DNA of 64,000 bases from Chrysogorgia sp. JL179-B06 (taxonomy: Eukaryota > Cnidaria > Anthozoa > Scleralcyonacea > Chrysogorgiidae). The notes below the pieces were generated by a model. That model worked only from the letters and a program-made list of their open reading frames with translations, was not told the origin of the DNA and made no database searches. A program made the translations under genes and the position numbers. The stretch is from positions 868,001-932,000 of the forward strand of contig JAYKKM010000374.1 in the NCBI GenBank assembly GCA_035772405.1, read 5' to 3'. Every line of letters begins with the position of its first letter. Position 1 is the first letter of the stretch. This document shows, in pieces, positions 1 through 12,777 of this stretch.

Positions 1-145
1 GGGATTTAACACTGACATTCTACAGGGGGTGATACCAGTGTTTCACCGAAGAGGTCACGCTGTATAAATAAAATTGTGTTCTAAAGTAAATAGTTTAACC
101 CTAGGAGTATCATTAGATGTGTGAAGTTGATCGTCCAGGTTGTTG

Positions 146-723
146 TAGTCTTGAGAAAGACTGTTGTTGGTGACTGACGTTTCAACGGCCTCAGCGGCGG
201 TCATCTTCACAGTCAAGTAAATCGTGTTTGTCAGGGTTTGCCTATATATATATATATGTCTGGTTCGTTACGTCATCGTTTGTTTGTGTGATAAACCACT
301 TAACATCACGACAATTACCGACACCATACAATAGCGTAAGGCTGCTATTAATAGCTCAAAAAGCGGATAAACAAACCAAATTTGACTCACAAATGATTGC
401 AAATGAGCTATTTCTTTTATGGCCGCACGAATTATGGGTAAAAGCGGACAAACATCGGTACTGACGTCATCTCGACGGAGCGCTATTAAAAGACTTCTTC
501 GCACGCACCAAACAATATTGGCCCACGCTTACAAACAATATTGACCCACGCATGACGCGACACCCACTCACACTAATTATGACACAAACAAACGATGACG
601 TAATGAACCAGACGTATATATATATAGGCAAACCCTGACAAACACGCTTTACTTGACTCTGAAGATGACCGCCGCTGAGGCCGTTGAAACGTCAGTCACC
701 AACAACAGTCTTTCTCAAGACTA
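146..723. mobile_element. Inverted-repeat element with Penelope-like terminal motif
   Basis: Two arms of about 147 bp (146-293 and 578-723) are near-perfect reverse complements. They include a short (TA)n stretch and the motif GAAGATGACC...GTTGAAACGTCAGTC. This motif resembles the GATGA...GAAAC cores seen at the ends of Penelope-like elements, and related motifs recur elsewhere in this window. The roughly 285-bp centre shows no credible coding sequence. A non-autonomous foldback, or two inverted element ends, both fit. Confidence 0.7.
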
Positions 724-1454
724 TGTTATGTTATGTTATCCAGGATTTAACACTCGTAGAGTCTGGGTATACTAATCGATTTAGGAGTCAGACGAAAAAG
801 GTAATCCAACTATTAAATTTAAACTTTTGTTATGCTTTTTTATACAATTAGACTATTTGTAAAAACAGTTATTAAAAGACGAAATGAGAAAAACAAAATA
901 GAAGCCTTAACATATTTTTTCGTGTTCTGTTGTTGTAAGAATATTAAACTTATATAATTGTTTTCTTATTGAAAACTTATTGAAAACTGTAAAAATCAGG
1001 GAAAACTAAATCTTTATTCCCGGTAGCCGGTTATTTTAACCGGCTGAACGGTATTTTTGAGCCGGGTTTTTAACACTCGTGAAATGTTAAAATCCCCGCA
1101 TAGTTGACTAGTGCATAAGAACAGAATGAGAAAAAACATACATCCTACTAAATGGTTTTACTGATAATACAGTCGCGTATTTTACGAAAACGAATAAAAT
1201 GTCCAACCGTATTATCGGTAAAACAATTCAATGGGATATGAAAATGATGAGAGACGTCAAAATGATGTTTATTGTTGTTGTCGTTCTTGTGAGCGGTCGC
1301 ACATGACGTCACACGCAGAGACCAATATGTCGCAAATAGTGGCCTGATTCTATAAACAATTATTGGATGAGGTTTTTGTGATATCTGGAATAATCAATGT
1401 CGAGGTAAGTATTATCAGCCGAAGGCTGAGTTTTGTACCTTGATTATACCTTGA
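724..1454. other. No gene seen
   Basis: AT-rich DNA with short degenerate motifs and no supported ORF, RNA gene or clear repeat. Confidence 0.5.
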
Positions 1455-1855
1455 TTATCTTGTGGAAAGAGTCCAAAGACGAGCAACAGGTGGATTCTCA
1501 GAACGAAGATCGGAGAATTGTCATATAAATTAGAAAGACTGATGACGCTGGACCTACTTCCATTGTACTACGATAGAGAACTCAAAGACCTAGTTTTCTT
1601 CTTCAAGTCCCTACATGGGCTTAAATGACTTAAATGTCCACGAATTTGTTACGTTTGTTTCTCAAGGCCGCACCAGGCTGAGCCAAAACTTTGTCAACCT
1701 TAAAACTCCACTTTGTAAAACAAGAACTTTCCAAGCCTCATATTTTAACCGCGCAGTGAAACTTTGTCTGCAAATTAGCCAATCCAAGTAGTTTCACCAG
1801 TTCTATGTCATTTAAGAACTTTGTAAGACAGATATTATCTAGTGTATGTTGTTTC
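1455..1855 (+). pseudogene. Non-LTR retrotransposon RT C-terminal fragment (decayed)
   Basis: Translation in broken frames reads like the C-terminus of a CR1/L2-type reverse transcriptase: LVERVQRRATG, then LDLLPLYYDRELKDLVFFFK, then FNRAVKLC and FKNFVRQIL. This matches the order seen in the better preserved copy ending near 9185 (LLEGVQRRATKF, LLPISYWLEIKDLLFFFK). Several stop codons and frameshifts are present, so it is a dead remnant. Confidence 0.6.
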
Positions 1856-2045
1856 TACTTTTGATATAGTCTGGCCGTGCACCTGGACACTGGTATACGA
1901 CTGTCCCTGTCATAGAGCCTCTATGACATAGAACACTGAAATTTTACAGAATATGTAAACGAACAAGCACGAGGTGTGGTAGAGATAGCCAAGGGTCGGA
2001 ACACTTCACAGGATAATTGTGGACTTCGAGTGGTTAATTTACAAA

Positions 2046-2240
2046 CTAGCGGTTTGATGAGCAAAAAACTTTATCGTTATCGTACAGAGGGAAAAAAATC
2101 TCTGGTGAGCGATTCTAAAATCGCTATCGTTCTCGTTCAACGATAATTTCATCGTTATCGCCACAATGTGACGGCTAATATGCATTTAATAGGCGAACGA
2201 TTTTTTCTGTATCGTTATCGTATCGTTATTCGTTATCGGA
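2046..2240. repeat. Degenerate TATCGT-type simple repeat
   Basis: Repeated ATCGTTATCGT-like words occur in both orientations over about 200 bp. No coding potential is visible. Confidence 0.5.
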
Positions 2241-2287
2241 TGCAGCTGTGTGACTGGGCCTTAACCCTTACCCTAACAAAATTCCCT

Positions 2288-2697
2288 TTAACTCTTTCCT
2301 GTCCGGCCCAGTCAAAAGGAGTCATAGAAGACCCCCGAAGTCAATTCGACAAGCGCCAGACACTTGAGATCCACTCACACGCCAAGTTTGATTTGATTTC
2401 ATAAACAACTCTGCGATTGGTGGCACTGAATTTTCGTGATGCTACCCGGGCGTGCAAGATGGCCTTTTCTAAAAAAAATGGAAGTTTTTCAACCTGATTT
2501 ATGATAATTAATGCTAATTTATATTATCATGATGTGTCTTGTTCGGAAAATTCAAAAGCATTGGTAACAGCCGGTTTATTGGACTTTCAGAAAAGGTATA
2601 GGTTTCGCAACAGTTATGGCTATTTCCCGAGATATCAATAGAACAAAGAGCTAGTTCAATTTTGGATGTTTTTCAGCCGGACAGGAAAGAGTTTATA
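2288..2697. mobile_element. TTAA-type MITE, copy 1 (piggyBac-like ends)
   Basis: An 18-bp terminal inverted repeat, AACTCTTTCCTGTCCGGC, opens the element and its reverse complement closes it. Three further copies lie at 12350-12777, 13998-14425 and 15646-16072, where the flanks are exactly TTAA on both sides. Here the right flank has decayed to TTTA. There is no transposase. TTAA flanks point to mobilisation by a piggyBac-type transposase (inference). Confidence 0.7.
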
Positions 2698-3567
2698 ATC
2701 TCTTGTTTAGTGGTATGGTTTCCCTATATCTCTATAAGATGAAGTACTTACGCTTGTGTGGAAAGCTACCGCTCGTTAGGAAATCTCGCATTGCGGGCGC
2801 AACCTACAGATTAGTGAATGATCTGCCAGCACTGATTCCCATAATTAACTGTATGCGCTTAGTCAATGAGAAGACAGGAAAGGGCTACAATGTATAATAA
2901 AAAAAATTGTAATTTGAACAACTTCTAGTTCGCAGAATTTAGTCTGACCTATACCAAAATGATCAAGAAAGACTAAATTTTTAGATAAGAAGAGAAAATG
3001 CATACATACTCAATATTTCATTACATAGCAGCTTCTGTGTATCGAAAAGATTACTATAGTAAATGATCAATTTTACGAAAAATATCACAATAATTGATCA
3101 CTCAGGTATATTTACTTCTTAGAAAACTTGAAAATGGATAATTTATAAGGATTGATCAAATATAGACGGATTCGTTTGTGAACTGAAATAGGCGTCCCAT
3201 AAAATGGCCGCCAAGAAAAAAACAAGCGCGCAAAGCACTACCCTGACACTCACTCTTTAAGAACCTAAATAGCCTAATTTTGCAGTAAACACCATTTATA
3301 CAAGAACCTTTTCATGCTAACGTGGAGAAATCTAGGTTCTTATACGCGGGTTTTTATTGTATTCTGAAAAAACAAGGCTATTGTGAAATTGTGATATTTA
3401 TTTTAATTCCTTGTTTTTCTTAGAGAAACATTTAGGCGCTGAGCGCAGTAAAACCATTTTTAGAGCGATTGGACAGTTATTTTCAAAGTTATGACTGTTT
3501 TGAGTGAGAAAAACATTTTTTCGAGAAAAAGTGTTTTTCTGCCGAATTTACCGCAAATGACCAAATT
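2698..3567. other. No gene seen
   Basis: AT-rich DNA with a short ORF of 64 codons at 2703-2897 that has no recognisable features. Nothing else is supported. Confidence 0.4.
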
Positions 3568-4724
3568 GGCATATTGAAAAACGCGGACTGCACTCGTGGA
3601 CTGCACTGGACTCGTGGACTGGACTGGACTCGTGGACTGGACTGGACTCGTGGACTGGACTGAACTCGTTGACTGGACTGGACTTGTAAAACGCGGACTT
3701 GTAAAACGCGGACTGGACTTGTAAAACGCGGACTTGTAAAACGCGGACTTGTAAAACGCGAACTTGTAAAACGCGGACTTGTAAAACGCGGACTTGTAAA
3801 ACGCGGACTTGTAAAACGCGTTAAATATTATACACAGTATCTCATCATCTCAGCCAGTGGTGTAGTCCTAAATTGTTAACAAGGGGTGAGAGACAACTAC
3901 GGATGTTTGGGGGCATGATCCGTCGGAAATGTTTCCTGCATTTTGATGTGCGTTATAAGATAGTTTTATGGTTCTAAAAATGGTAAAAATACATTGACTA
4001 CAGGACTCGCTGACATATCTTCCTAAATATAGGAAAAATTAGCATCAAAAACGTTCCGAAAAATCGAATAGAAATAAATAGGAATGTCTGTATTTTAATT
4101 GTAAAAATATATCAAACATGCCAAATTGGCATAATTTGTTATAATATTTAATATTATTTCGGTCTTGATAAATAATATTAACGGGGACCCCCTTAATATT
4201 ATTTATCAAGACCGAAATAATCTTTAATATTATAACAAATTATGCCAATTTCGCATGTTTGATATATTTTTACAATTAAAATACAGACAGTGAGCCCTGT
4301 AGTCAATGCATTTTTAGAACCATAAAACTATCTTATAACACGCATCAAAATACAGGAAATGGTGTTTCAGAGACCCTAGAATCCAAAACTTTCCGACGGA
4401 TTATGCCCCCCAACCTCCGTAGTTGTCTCTCACCTTAGCAACTTTGTGGAATTGTGGTGAGCAATTTAGCGCGTACAAAGATTGAGACGCCTGGGTACGA
4501 GGCAGACAATTTAGGACTACACCACTGGCTGAGATGAGGAGATACTGTGTATAATATTTAACGCGTTTTACAAGTCCGCGTTTTACAAGTCCGCGTTTTA
4601 CAAGTCCGCGTTTTACAAGTCCGCGTTTTACAAGTCCGCGTTTTACAAGTCCGCGTTTTACAAGTCCGCGTTTTACAAGTCCAGTCCGCGTTTTACAAGT
4701 CCAGTCCGCGTTTTACAATATGCC
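3568..4724. mobile_element. Foldback element with subterminal minisatellites
   Basis: A long inverted repeat centred near 4185. The ends are GGCATATTG and its complement. Each arm carries a minisatellite of the 15-bp unit CTTGTAAAACGCGGA (about 3670-3820 on the left, inverted at 4560-4715 on the right); the left arm adds GGACTCGTGGACTGGACT repeats. The inner arms (about 3835-4175 and 4200-4555) are also complementary. There is no coding sequence. The structure matches Foldback-type elements. Confidence 0.75.
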
Positions 4725-4734
4725 GTGCGATTGT

Positions 4735-5010
4735 AAGCATTGTGAGCGTATTCAAGAACAAGATACTTCCCAGCAACATAACTGACTTCGTACACTTTCT
4801 TCCAAGCAATCGCTGGCAAAAACACTAGCTTCGGATTCGAACGACGAAAAAAAAGAAGACACTGGTCCACATAATATAGTCCGCCGAGCGGGTGAAAAGC
4901 GTGGGTACGACGTTGAGTTTCGCAAAGCCTGTTGGGGCCAAATCTCAACCCCAAAAATAATATCGCCGGAAACCTAGACTCGGCTATCCGAGTAACAACG
5001 AAGCCGAAAC
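4735..5010. repeat. Dispersed repeat, copy 1
   Basis: Shares several blocks with 22880-23115, including AACAAGATACTTC, CAAGCAATCGCTGGCAAAAA, TTTCGCAAAGCCTGTTGGGG and CCTAGACTCG. A third partial block (GAGACGCCTGGGTACGAGGC) lies at 4484-4505 inside the adjacent foldback element. It is a non-coding dispersed family. Confidence 0.6.
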
Positions 5011-6597
5011 CTAGACTCGCGCGCTACCACAGTAACCCGAGTAATAATACCACAGAATTGCACGAACTTGGCTGGCATCGGCCATCTTGGACTGTACACA
5101 TCGCGCGGCGTACATGTAAAGTACTAAAAGCGGCTCGACCGCTGGCAATGCGCACAATCGTCGACACACATTAGGGGGTGCCGTTTCTAATTTTAGGAGT
5201 GCCAATCACAGAAATTAGGCGTTTAACAGTGAAATTTGCCGTGTAAATGAAACATTGCCGTGCCCAAAACGCTTGTCGTGTAAACCAGGCTTAACACGTG
5301 ACTTACTTAAGTTCTCTCTCTCTATGTTATTTACCCTGCCGCGAGGGTAGGAGAAACTGTGTCCATGGCGCGAGACCGAAGGCCGTTTTCAAAACAGAGG
5401 GTAAAGTTTTTCCCCATCCCGACCAAGGTAGGCCGGCAAATAACATGTTTATTTTTTCCTGTTCTAGAAAAATTGAGGTATGTTTTGGTTGGATGGTTTA
5501 TTTAGTAATATTGTGTTGCTATACTTCGTTCATCATTTTCTTTTTGACACTCTTCTGGATATAAATACAATTCACTATTGTTGTGATAGTTATAACAATT
5601 ATTTACCGAAGTAGAAGTGAATATAGTGGTGGATATTTGTTTTAGCATATACCAAAACAAATTGATAAAAATTAAGTAAATTTCGGTTAGTTTCATAAAG
5701 GCAAAACTAAATTCTCCCAAGGTGACCTTTCCATGCATGACAGCAGCCGCCGGTCGTTTTGAAAACCTTTTGAAGACTGGATTTTAGCTCAAAGGAAATA
5801 GTTTAATACTGTACATGGGAAAACCTGAGGACAAAGGAGAACTAGTGAATTCTGGGTGAGTAAACGACAGTTGTTCTTTTCCAAAAATGAGTAAGTGTTT
5901 TAATTTCGGTCAGTGAAGTGACAATGTTTCATGTGTTCATGAAGTTGAATGTGCTTTAATTTAATTTATAAATATTTTTTTGGGTGTTTACTGTTATAAA
6001 ATCGGTAGTGTTTCCCGCAGGTCATTGTTTAGTATTCAGTTCATTACTCGCCAGTTCCTTGGGCAGTATCGCGGTAATCCTTTATATACGGCCGAAACTG
6101 CACTAATTCTTTTAATTTTGCTTGGTTTTTGTTGTAACTGAAATTATTTTTAATGTTTGTAAATGTTATTAAATTCTATATGAAAGGCAATTCGAATTGT
6201 CTCATAAACTATTATTATAAAGGCGAATATCGATATATTAACTACGGAGTATACTATTATTTCAAAATATTTGAACGAAAACTGACAACAGTAAGTTCGT
6301 TCAATTGAGTTTGTTTTTGGGGGCACATCATTCGTTGTTCTGCGGGTTCTTGAGCACTTTCTACTGTACTCTCTCTTTGCAACTTGTTTTTCATAAATAT
6401 TACCTAAAATAATTTCCCTACATACAGTAATATGCCTCGTTTTAACCAATTTCTCGCATTAGGTAAAAATAAAATCGTTCAAGACAAGGACACCATCTTG
6501 TTTTGCGAAACAGTGAATATTGTGCAGGATATCCCAACCTAGAGGAACCAATCAGATTGCGCGAAAAGCACAATCCTGACTGTTTTGATATATGGTA
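5011..6597. other. No gene seen
   Basis: About 1.6 kb with only short ORFs that lack recognisable domains, codon bias or splice context. Confidence 0.4.
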
Positions 6598-6960
6598 CTG
6601 ACAGCCTATATTCGCGAAAAAAATAGTAAAAATTGTGAAAACCTTTTTTGTTTTGAGTGTATGTTTGCAACCCGCGAGGATACCTGACAACTCGCTAGCC
6701 AATCAGAGCGCGCGATTTAGATGGATACCGCACCACTCGCTAGCCAATGAGAGCGCGCGATTTAGATGGATACCACACTGCTCGCTAGCCAATCAGAGCG
6801 CGCGATTTAGATGGATAGCGCACCGCTCGCTAGCCAATCAGAGCGCGCGATTTAGATAGAATATATACCGGACCTGGAAAAATAATTACCATTGAGAACG
6901 CCACTTTTTGTGTCTGGTCTTTATTACTTGGGCTACTTGTGGTAAGCCCAAGTCTTAATC
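6598..6960. repeat. Copy of promoter-array repeat with four 41-bp units
   Basis: The flanks (ACTGACAGCCTATATTCGCG at 6598 and ATAATTACCATTGAGAACGC at 6882) match segments inside the 11-19 kb first-exon array. Between them are four tandem units of about 41 bp centred on CTAGCCAATCAGAGCGCGCG, each with a CCAAT-box-like core; the array copies carry a single unit. The 74-codon ORF here is produced by the repeat. Confidence 0.7.
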
Positions 6961-7264
6961 TGGGTAGCAATTCTTTATTTTTCCGGTCAACAAAATGCAA
7001 CTAAATTTAAAAAATGAGCGCTGACCATAAAAGACATTATTATATATATGTGTTCATATATATAATATACCACGCTTCTTTGGTCGCCATTGATCAATTT
7101 AAAGACTCTAGCAAATTGCCAAATTTGTGATATTAAAGATTGATAAGGAATTTGGCTGGCAAGTATCTTACTCATAAACACGCTCATACTACTTACAATC
7201 GCAGCTGATGTGTACTCGATCAAATCTATGTTTACATGTTTTATTGAATCGATCAAACTATCGA

Positions 7265-9410
7265 TCAAACTATGGGAAAAGTTCCGCAAAAGCCGACAGC
7301 ATGTGAAGTGTTGGATTAACGCTAGAAAAAGAGAATATTTATCTAGTTTATCTGAATCTATATGCGTTAATTCTAAACCTTTCTGGAGATTTTTTAAGTC
7401 TAAATCGTCAAAATCCTCATTACCTGATGTGATGAAATTAGGAGATCTTAAACTCTCTTCTTCAAAAGAAAAGGCTGACGCTTTTAACAACTTTTTTGCG
7501 TCAGTCTTTAATCCTGACACTGGTTCTTCTTCTTTATCTTCTCCTTCAAATTCTACTCTCAATTCTCTTGACTCCATAATTGTTTCTGAATCCTTAGTAC
7601 AGTCTCTATTATCTAATTTGTCACCTTCTAAAGCAACTGGCCCAGATGGAATACCTGCTTATCTCTTAAAACGATGTTCTGAAGTTATCGCTCCCTCCTG
7701 GCTGCTCTCTTCGAGTTATCTATCCAACAGGGTATAGTTCCCTCAGAATGGAAACATGCTAATATAGTTCCAGTCCCTAAGAAAAGTGACGTTCATGAAG
7801 TTACTAATTACAGACCAATTTCTTTACTATCCCAAATCTCTAAAGTTCTTGAACGTTTGATTTTCACTCAAGTTTCTTTGTTCATTAAGAACTCTTTATA
7901 TGATCTCCAGCATGGTTTCCGCTGTAATAGGTCATGTGTTACTCAACTTCTTAATATATTTCACGACATTGGTAGTGCCCTTGATGCTGGTAAAGAAATT
8001 GACCTCATATATCTTGATTTTGCTAAAGCTTTTGACTCTGTCTCTCATAGTAAACTCTTATCCAAGCTGAAAACTTATGGAATTTCCGGTCCTCTTCTTA
8101 AATGGTTTGCCGATTATCTTCATGATCGGAAACAGCGTGTTGTTGTTGAAGGAGTTTCTTCGTCGTACCTTAGTGTTAAGTCTGGTGTGCCGCAAGGTAG
8201 TGTGATAGGTCCACTACTTTTTATTCTCTATGTTAATGACCTTCCGGAGGTAACCAGCAACAGTACTGTTGCTCTTTTTGCTGATGACAGCAAATGCTTC
8301 CGCTCAATTGAGTCACCAGCGGATAGAGATCTCGTCCAGCTTGATCTCGATGCTATGAGCAACTGGTCACAGTCATGGCAAATGAAATTTAATGTGTCTA
8401 AAACTCTTTTACTAAGGATATCCCGAAAACGTACTCAATCTAGTCATTCCTACCATCTCAACAACGAATTAGTGAAAAATGTAACAAATCAAACCGATTT
8501 GGGTGTGGTCATCAGCAATGACCTTAAGTGGTCCCCCCATATCGCTAAATGTGTTGCTAAAGCTAATCGTATGCTTGGGTTTCTTCGCAGGAACTGTACT
8601 CAAATGTCAAATGTCCGTTGCCGTCGTCTACTTTATTTAGCGCTCGTCCGTTCTCACTTGTCTTACGGTAGTGAAATCTGGGCTCCTCAGGATAAGTCAC
8701 GTGACCTTTCACTTCTTGAGGGTGTTCAGAGACGAGCCACTAAATTCATACTCCAAGATTATGAATCGTCTTACACTGACCGTCTTAAAAGGCTTAACTT
8801 ATTACCGATATCATATTGGCTTGAAATTAAGGATCTTCTCTTCTTTTTTAAGTGCAAACAAGGTCTCTACGATCTAGATATCTCCCGTTTTGTGACTTTT
8901 TCTTCTATTCGCTCGTCTCGCACTCGTTCAAGTCAAAACAACTTGCTTGAAGCCAATCCTTGTAGGACTTCTCTTTTTAGAAATTCTTTTTTCAACAGAA
9001 TTGTATTTCTCTGGAACGATATCTCTCCGATAGTTCGTAATACTACTTCTGTTTCCACTTTTAAACATAAACTTTATATTCACTACTCTTCTAAGTTAGA
9101 CTCCAATTTCGATGTTAATAGACTGCGCACCTGGAAAAGTTTCTGTTCTAAATGTCGTTCTTTCAATCCAAGTTGTTGCTCTTAAATCTTTATTCTTATG
9201 TAATTTGTGTATTAGTTTTTTTTATTGTGTTTTTACTTATATATATATATATGTTTATTATGTAATTTTTTGTTCGGTTGGTCTTCACATGGGACTCCTG
9301 TCCTGTTGATCATTCCTTCAATCGTGTTCAAGTATTGCACTCTTTATTTACTGTATATTTGCATTCTTGTATGGTTGTAAAGTTAATAAATAAATAAATA
9401 AATAAACTGT
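7265..9410 (+). mobile_element. CR1/L2-like non-LTR retrotransposon, 5'-truncated and frameshifted
   Basis: Reverse-transcriptase motifs appear in order: ATGPDGIP, NYRPISLLSQ, LQHGFRCN, YLDFAKAFDSVSH, GVPQGSVIGPLLF, the catalytic ALFADD, then the C-terminal LSYGSEIWAP and LLEGVQRRATKF segments. The protein ends at 9185 and the copy ends in a (TAAA)n tail at about 9387-9408. The reading frame changes near 7697, before the palm, so the RT is split between 7210-7737 and the frame open through 7857-9185. The endonuclease domain is missing (5' truncation). Family placement is from motif style only. Confidence 0.85.
7857..9185 (+). pseudogene. Reverse transcriptase domain of the CR1/L2-like element
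   Basis: A 442-codon open stretch containing fingers, palm and thumb of a non-LTR RT. The catalytic FADD and the GVPQGSVIGPLLF motif are both intact. The true frame starts upstream: NYRPISLLS is encoded in the same frame before the first ATG, after a frameshift near 7697. The product would therefore lack the first fingers motifs and the endonuclease. Treat it as a broken element gene, not a host gene. Confidence 0.8.
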
Positions 9411-10030
9411 TTAAATTTGTTGCTGAATTGTACTGAAATATGTTGCTCAAATTGCTGTAAATGGAAGAATGAAGAACATTGATGAAGTGATAAATGAACT
9501 TAATAATGAACATTATTATAGTTGGAGTTGTGCAAGCTGGTCTTATTAAATCATCAACCACCAATAATATGTTCCTCTAGTCTGGATTGACTTCATGTCA
9601 TTAACATATCTGATATTTCTGAAAAACCAAACTCTAATTACACTGGTATCAGTCTACAACACTTACAGCATTGTTGGAGTTGTACAAGTTCGTCTATTAA
9701 ACCATCAACCACCAATTTCCTCTGGTCGCAAATGACTTCATAACATCAACATAAATTATTATGTAGCTGATATTATATGTTATGAAAGACCAATCTCTAA
9801 TGACAATGATGTCTGAAGTGAAGCTGAGCCTCTATAACCACATAGTTGTCCCTTTGGTATCAAATGACTTCATATTAACATCAACATAATTATTTGATAT
9901 TTATGAAAGACCGGATGCTAATAACACCCCTGTCTGAAGTGCAGTTCAAGAAACAAGTTGGTCCTGCCAATCACCAATTTATTACTCTGGTATTAAATGA
10001 CATTATACCATTGAGTTGACTGTATATAAT
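9411..10030. repeat. Degenerate ~160-bp tandem repeat
   Basis: Words such as GGAGTTGTGCAAG, AAATCATCAACCACCAAT and ACTTCATAACATCAACATAA recur about four times at roughly 150-190-bp spacing. There is no coding potential. The array abuts the 3' tail of the retroelement. Confidence 0.5.
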
Positions 10031-10432
10031 TGGTCAATGACACAGCAAAATTATGCAAGTTAAACCTCAGTGTTAAATAAACTACTGTATATGGTATATA
10101 ATTAGACACTCATTAAGAATCCAAGCAATTTCAAAACAGTCTGGTCTGCAACCATGCAACTTTAATAAAAAATCAACCAGATAAAAAGGGTCAACATGCC
10201 GTCAAATTGTAAACTACAGTACTGCTCAGAAATAACCTAACACTGCGGTTGCGGTTATTTTAAACAATGCTTGAACTAGTGTTAAACATTGGTAAATCAT
10301 AATAATCTTCTATATTTATAACATAGAAAACACTTCATATTTTCAGCATTTGCATGCATTGGCAGTTTAGGCAAGGCTGAACCCAAAATATAAATGTGAT
10401 AGTTTTGTTAAATACTGTTATTTTGGGTTATC

Positions 10433-10535
10433 ATCCCATGTCCTATTTACACCAAACAAACAGTTACAGTTAAGGTCAGTTTGGGGGTTAATGATAGATC
10501 AAATATTTGGTGTAAATAGGACATTTCGTGGGATT
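10433..10535. repeat. Short inverted repeat
   Basis: CCCATGTCCTATTTACACCAAA at 10436 is answered by TTTGGTGTAAATAGGACAT with a trailing GTGGG near 10530, giving a stem of about 20 bp around a 55-bp loop. Possibly a very small MITE. Confidence 0.45.
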
Positions 10536-11059
10536 ATTGGGGTGCCTTTGCAACGCTTTATATTCTGCGTGTGGGTTCGTTTGTTCGTTCAAAATCAGTG
10601 GTATATTTTTGACGCGACATTTTTGACGGTCGCTCTTTTGTGCCCGAAATGACAAAATATGGCACAGTTTCCCGTGCATTTTTTTGATTAAATCATTGAA
10701 GAAACATAATACAATAGATGTACTGTCAAAAGTAAGTTTATTTTATCGATTTTAAGCTAAAATACGGCAATATTTTTTTGTTTATATATTTGTGATTGTT
10801 TACTCTCCATAAACAAAGCCAGAGCCTGGGGAACCTGTGAATATGGCAGACAGCTTTATAAATATTCTGACTGTTTAATATTTCGTTGGTTCGTTTAATT
10901 ATTAATTAATATATAGTAATACTTGCAAGATGAATCTCAAAGGCACTGCATTTTAGAACTGTGTCTGGTACCATATTTTTCATTTTAGATTCTGTATCCC
11001 ACACTGCCGGCACCTGCTCCCCATATGTAGCCCAAGTTAACACCTAGCGGGTGTCTTGT
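10536..11059. other. No gene seen
   Basis: AT-rich DNA with no supported gene, structured RNA or repeat. Confidence 0.4.
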
Positions 11060-11940
11060 TTTTAGTTAGATTAGGGTTAGCTGTGGTTACGGTCTAGGTT
11101 TAAGGTTAGGATCAAGATGAGGATCAAGGTTAGGTTTAGGAATAGGATTGCGATTAAGATTAGACTATATAGTTCTTGAAAATAGGAAGTTCCTTTTGAG
11201 TCATCTCTTTTAGCATTGTCTACTTCAAACACAGACTCTCGGATATGAAATAATACTTCTGAAACAGAATCTGCACAGTGACGTATGTCCATGCAGAAAA
11301 TGCACTGCTTGACCTTGTATGACGTTCACACAAAACAAGTCTATTCATATCCGCTAAACACTCTATTGAAAACAATCCTATCACGACAATTGCTATTAAC
11401 TTTTCTTTATATTTGTTTATACGAAGACATGAACTACCTTGAAAGATTGTCATCCAAATTTCTAATCCGACAAAAAATACATACAAATTTTACTATCACG
11501 TCCTCATGCAACTTAGTTCCTGACTTAGTTTAGTTCGGCATGGGCAGAGTGCCATGAATGATCGACAATTCAGAATCAATCAACACGTTATCACAGCATT
11601 TAAGTCGGATCATCTGTGAAGCAAATTCACAAAAAGTAAATAAATATAGTTTTTTAAATAAAGTTGTTGTAATGTATATTGTTATATATTATATGTTATC
11701 CCGATAAACTACAATATTTTCTTTCCTAAGGAGCTCCGTAAATACGAAAGATTCAGTTGTCTTTTTAAGAAACCACGGTTCTTGAAAATGATTATATACA
11801 GTTGACCTTGTATCATCATGACGATAAAGCGCGTTATTCATGTCACGACTTGTCATGTCTCCCCTGCAGTAGTTAATCTTCACTCATCTAGTTCAGTTCA
11901 GTCGGTAAGAGGTTCGTGTTAGCTTAACTTCGCTGTAGAA

Positions 11941-12014
11941 ATGAAGTGGTTTAGAAACTTTATATCACTGGATGTTCTATATTTAGTATTGATTGCAAAC
12001 ACTTTGTTAAAATG
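11941..12014 (+). pseudogene. First-exon copy 1 (decayed)
   Basis: ATG plus 24 further codons like the intact exon at 19283-19357 and a GTGAGT donor. It is 74 nt instead of 75 (one base lost in ACTTTGTTAAAATG versus ACTTGTGTTAAAATG). Splicing to the phase-0 exon 2 would therefore shift frame. The upstream TATA segment is also absent. Confidence 0.7.
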
Positions 12015-12349
12015 GTGAGTTGTGATGTGTATAGTGTTCACCACTATTCACTTCCACTTCGGTGAATAATTGTTAATTATCATTATCCATTTTGGTATAT
12101 TTTCAAATGACAAATACTGACAGCCTAAATTCGCGAAAAAAATAGTAGAAAATTGTGAAGACCTTTTTTATTTTGCGTGTATGTTTGTAACACGCGAGGA
12201 TGCCGCACCGCTCGTCAGCCAATCAGAGCGCGCGATTTAGATGGATACCGCACTGCCTCGCACCGAACCAAAATAATTACCATTGAGAACGCCACTTTTT
12301 TGTCTGGTATTTATTTTTAGTTAGGTTAGGGTTAGGTCACGGCCTAGGT

Positions 12350-12777
12350 TTAACTCTTTCCAGTCCGGCCCAGTCGAAAGGGGTCATAGAAGAACCCCGA
12401 AGTCGTCAATCGAAAAACACGGCACACGGTAACGCAAGATTAAAAATTGAAATTCGACAAGCGCCAGACACTTGAGATCCACTCACAGGCCAAGTTTGAT
12501 TTGATTTCATAAACAACTCTGCGATTGGTGGCATTGCAAGATGGCCTTTTCTAGAAAAATTTAAAATTTTCAACCTGATTTATGATAATTAATGCTAATT
12601 TATAGTAACATAATGTGTCTTGTTCGGAAAATTCAAAAGCATTGGTAACAGCCGGTTTATTGGGCTTTCAGAAAAGGTATAGGTATCGCAACAGTTATGA
12701 ATATTTCCCGAGATATCAATAGAACAAAGAGGTAGTTCAATTTTGGATGTTTTTTCAGCCGGACAGGAAAGAGTTAA
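12350..12777. mobile_element. TTAA-type MITE, copy 2
   Basis: Flanked by exact TTAA on both sides, with terminal inverted repeats CTCTTTCCAGTCCGGC / GCCGGACAGGAAAGAG. Unit 1 of the array lacks it at the matching site. It therefore inserted into one unit and was copied when the unit was duplicated. Confidence 0.75.

Noticed and set aside
6987..7577. 196-codon minus-strand ORF
   Set aside because: It is antisense to the retroelement linker/RT start and has no recognisable domain of its own.
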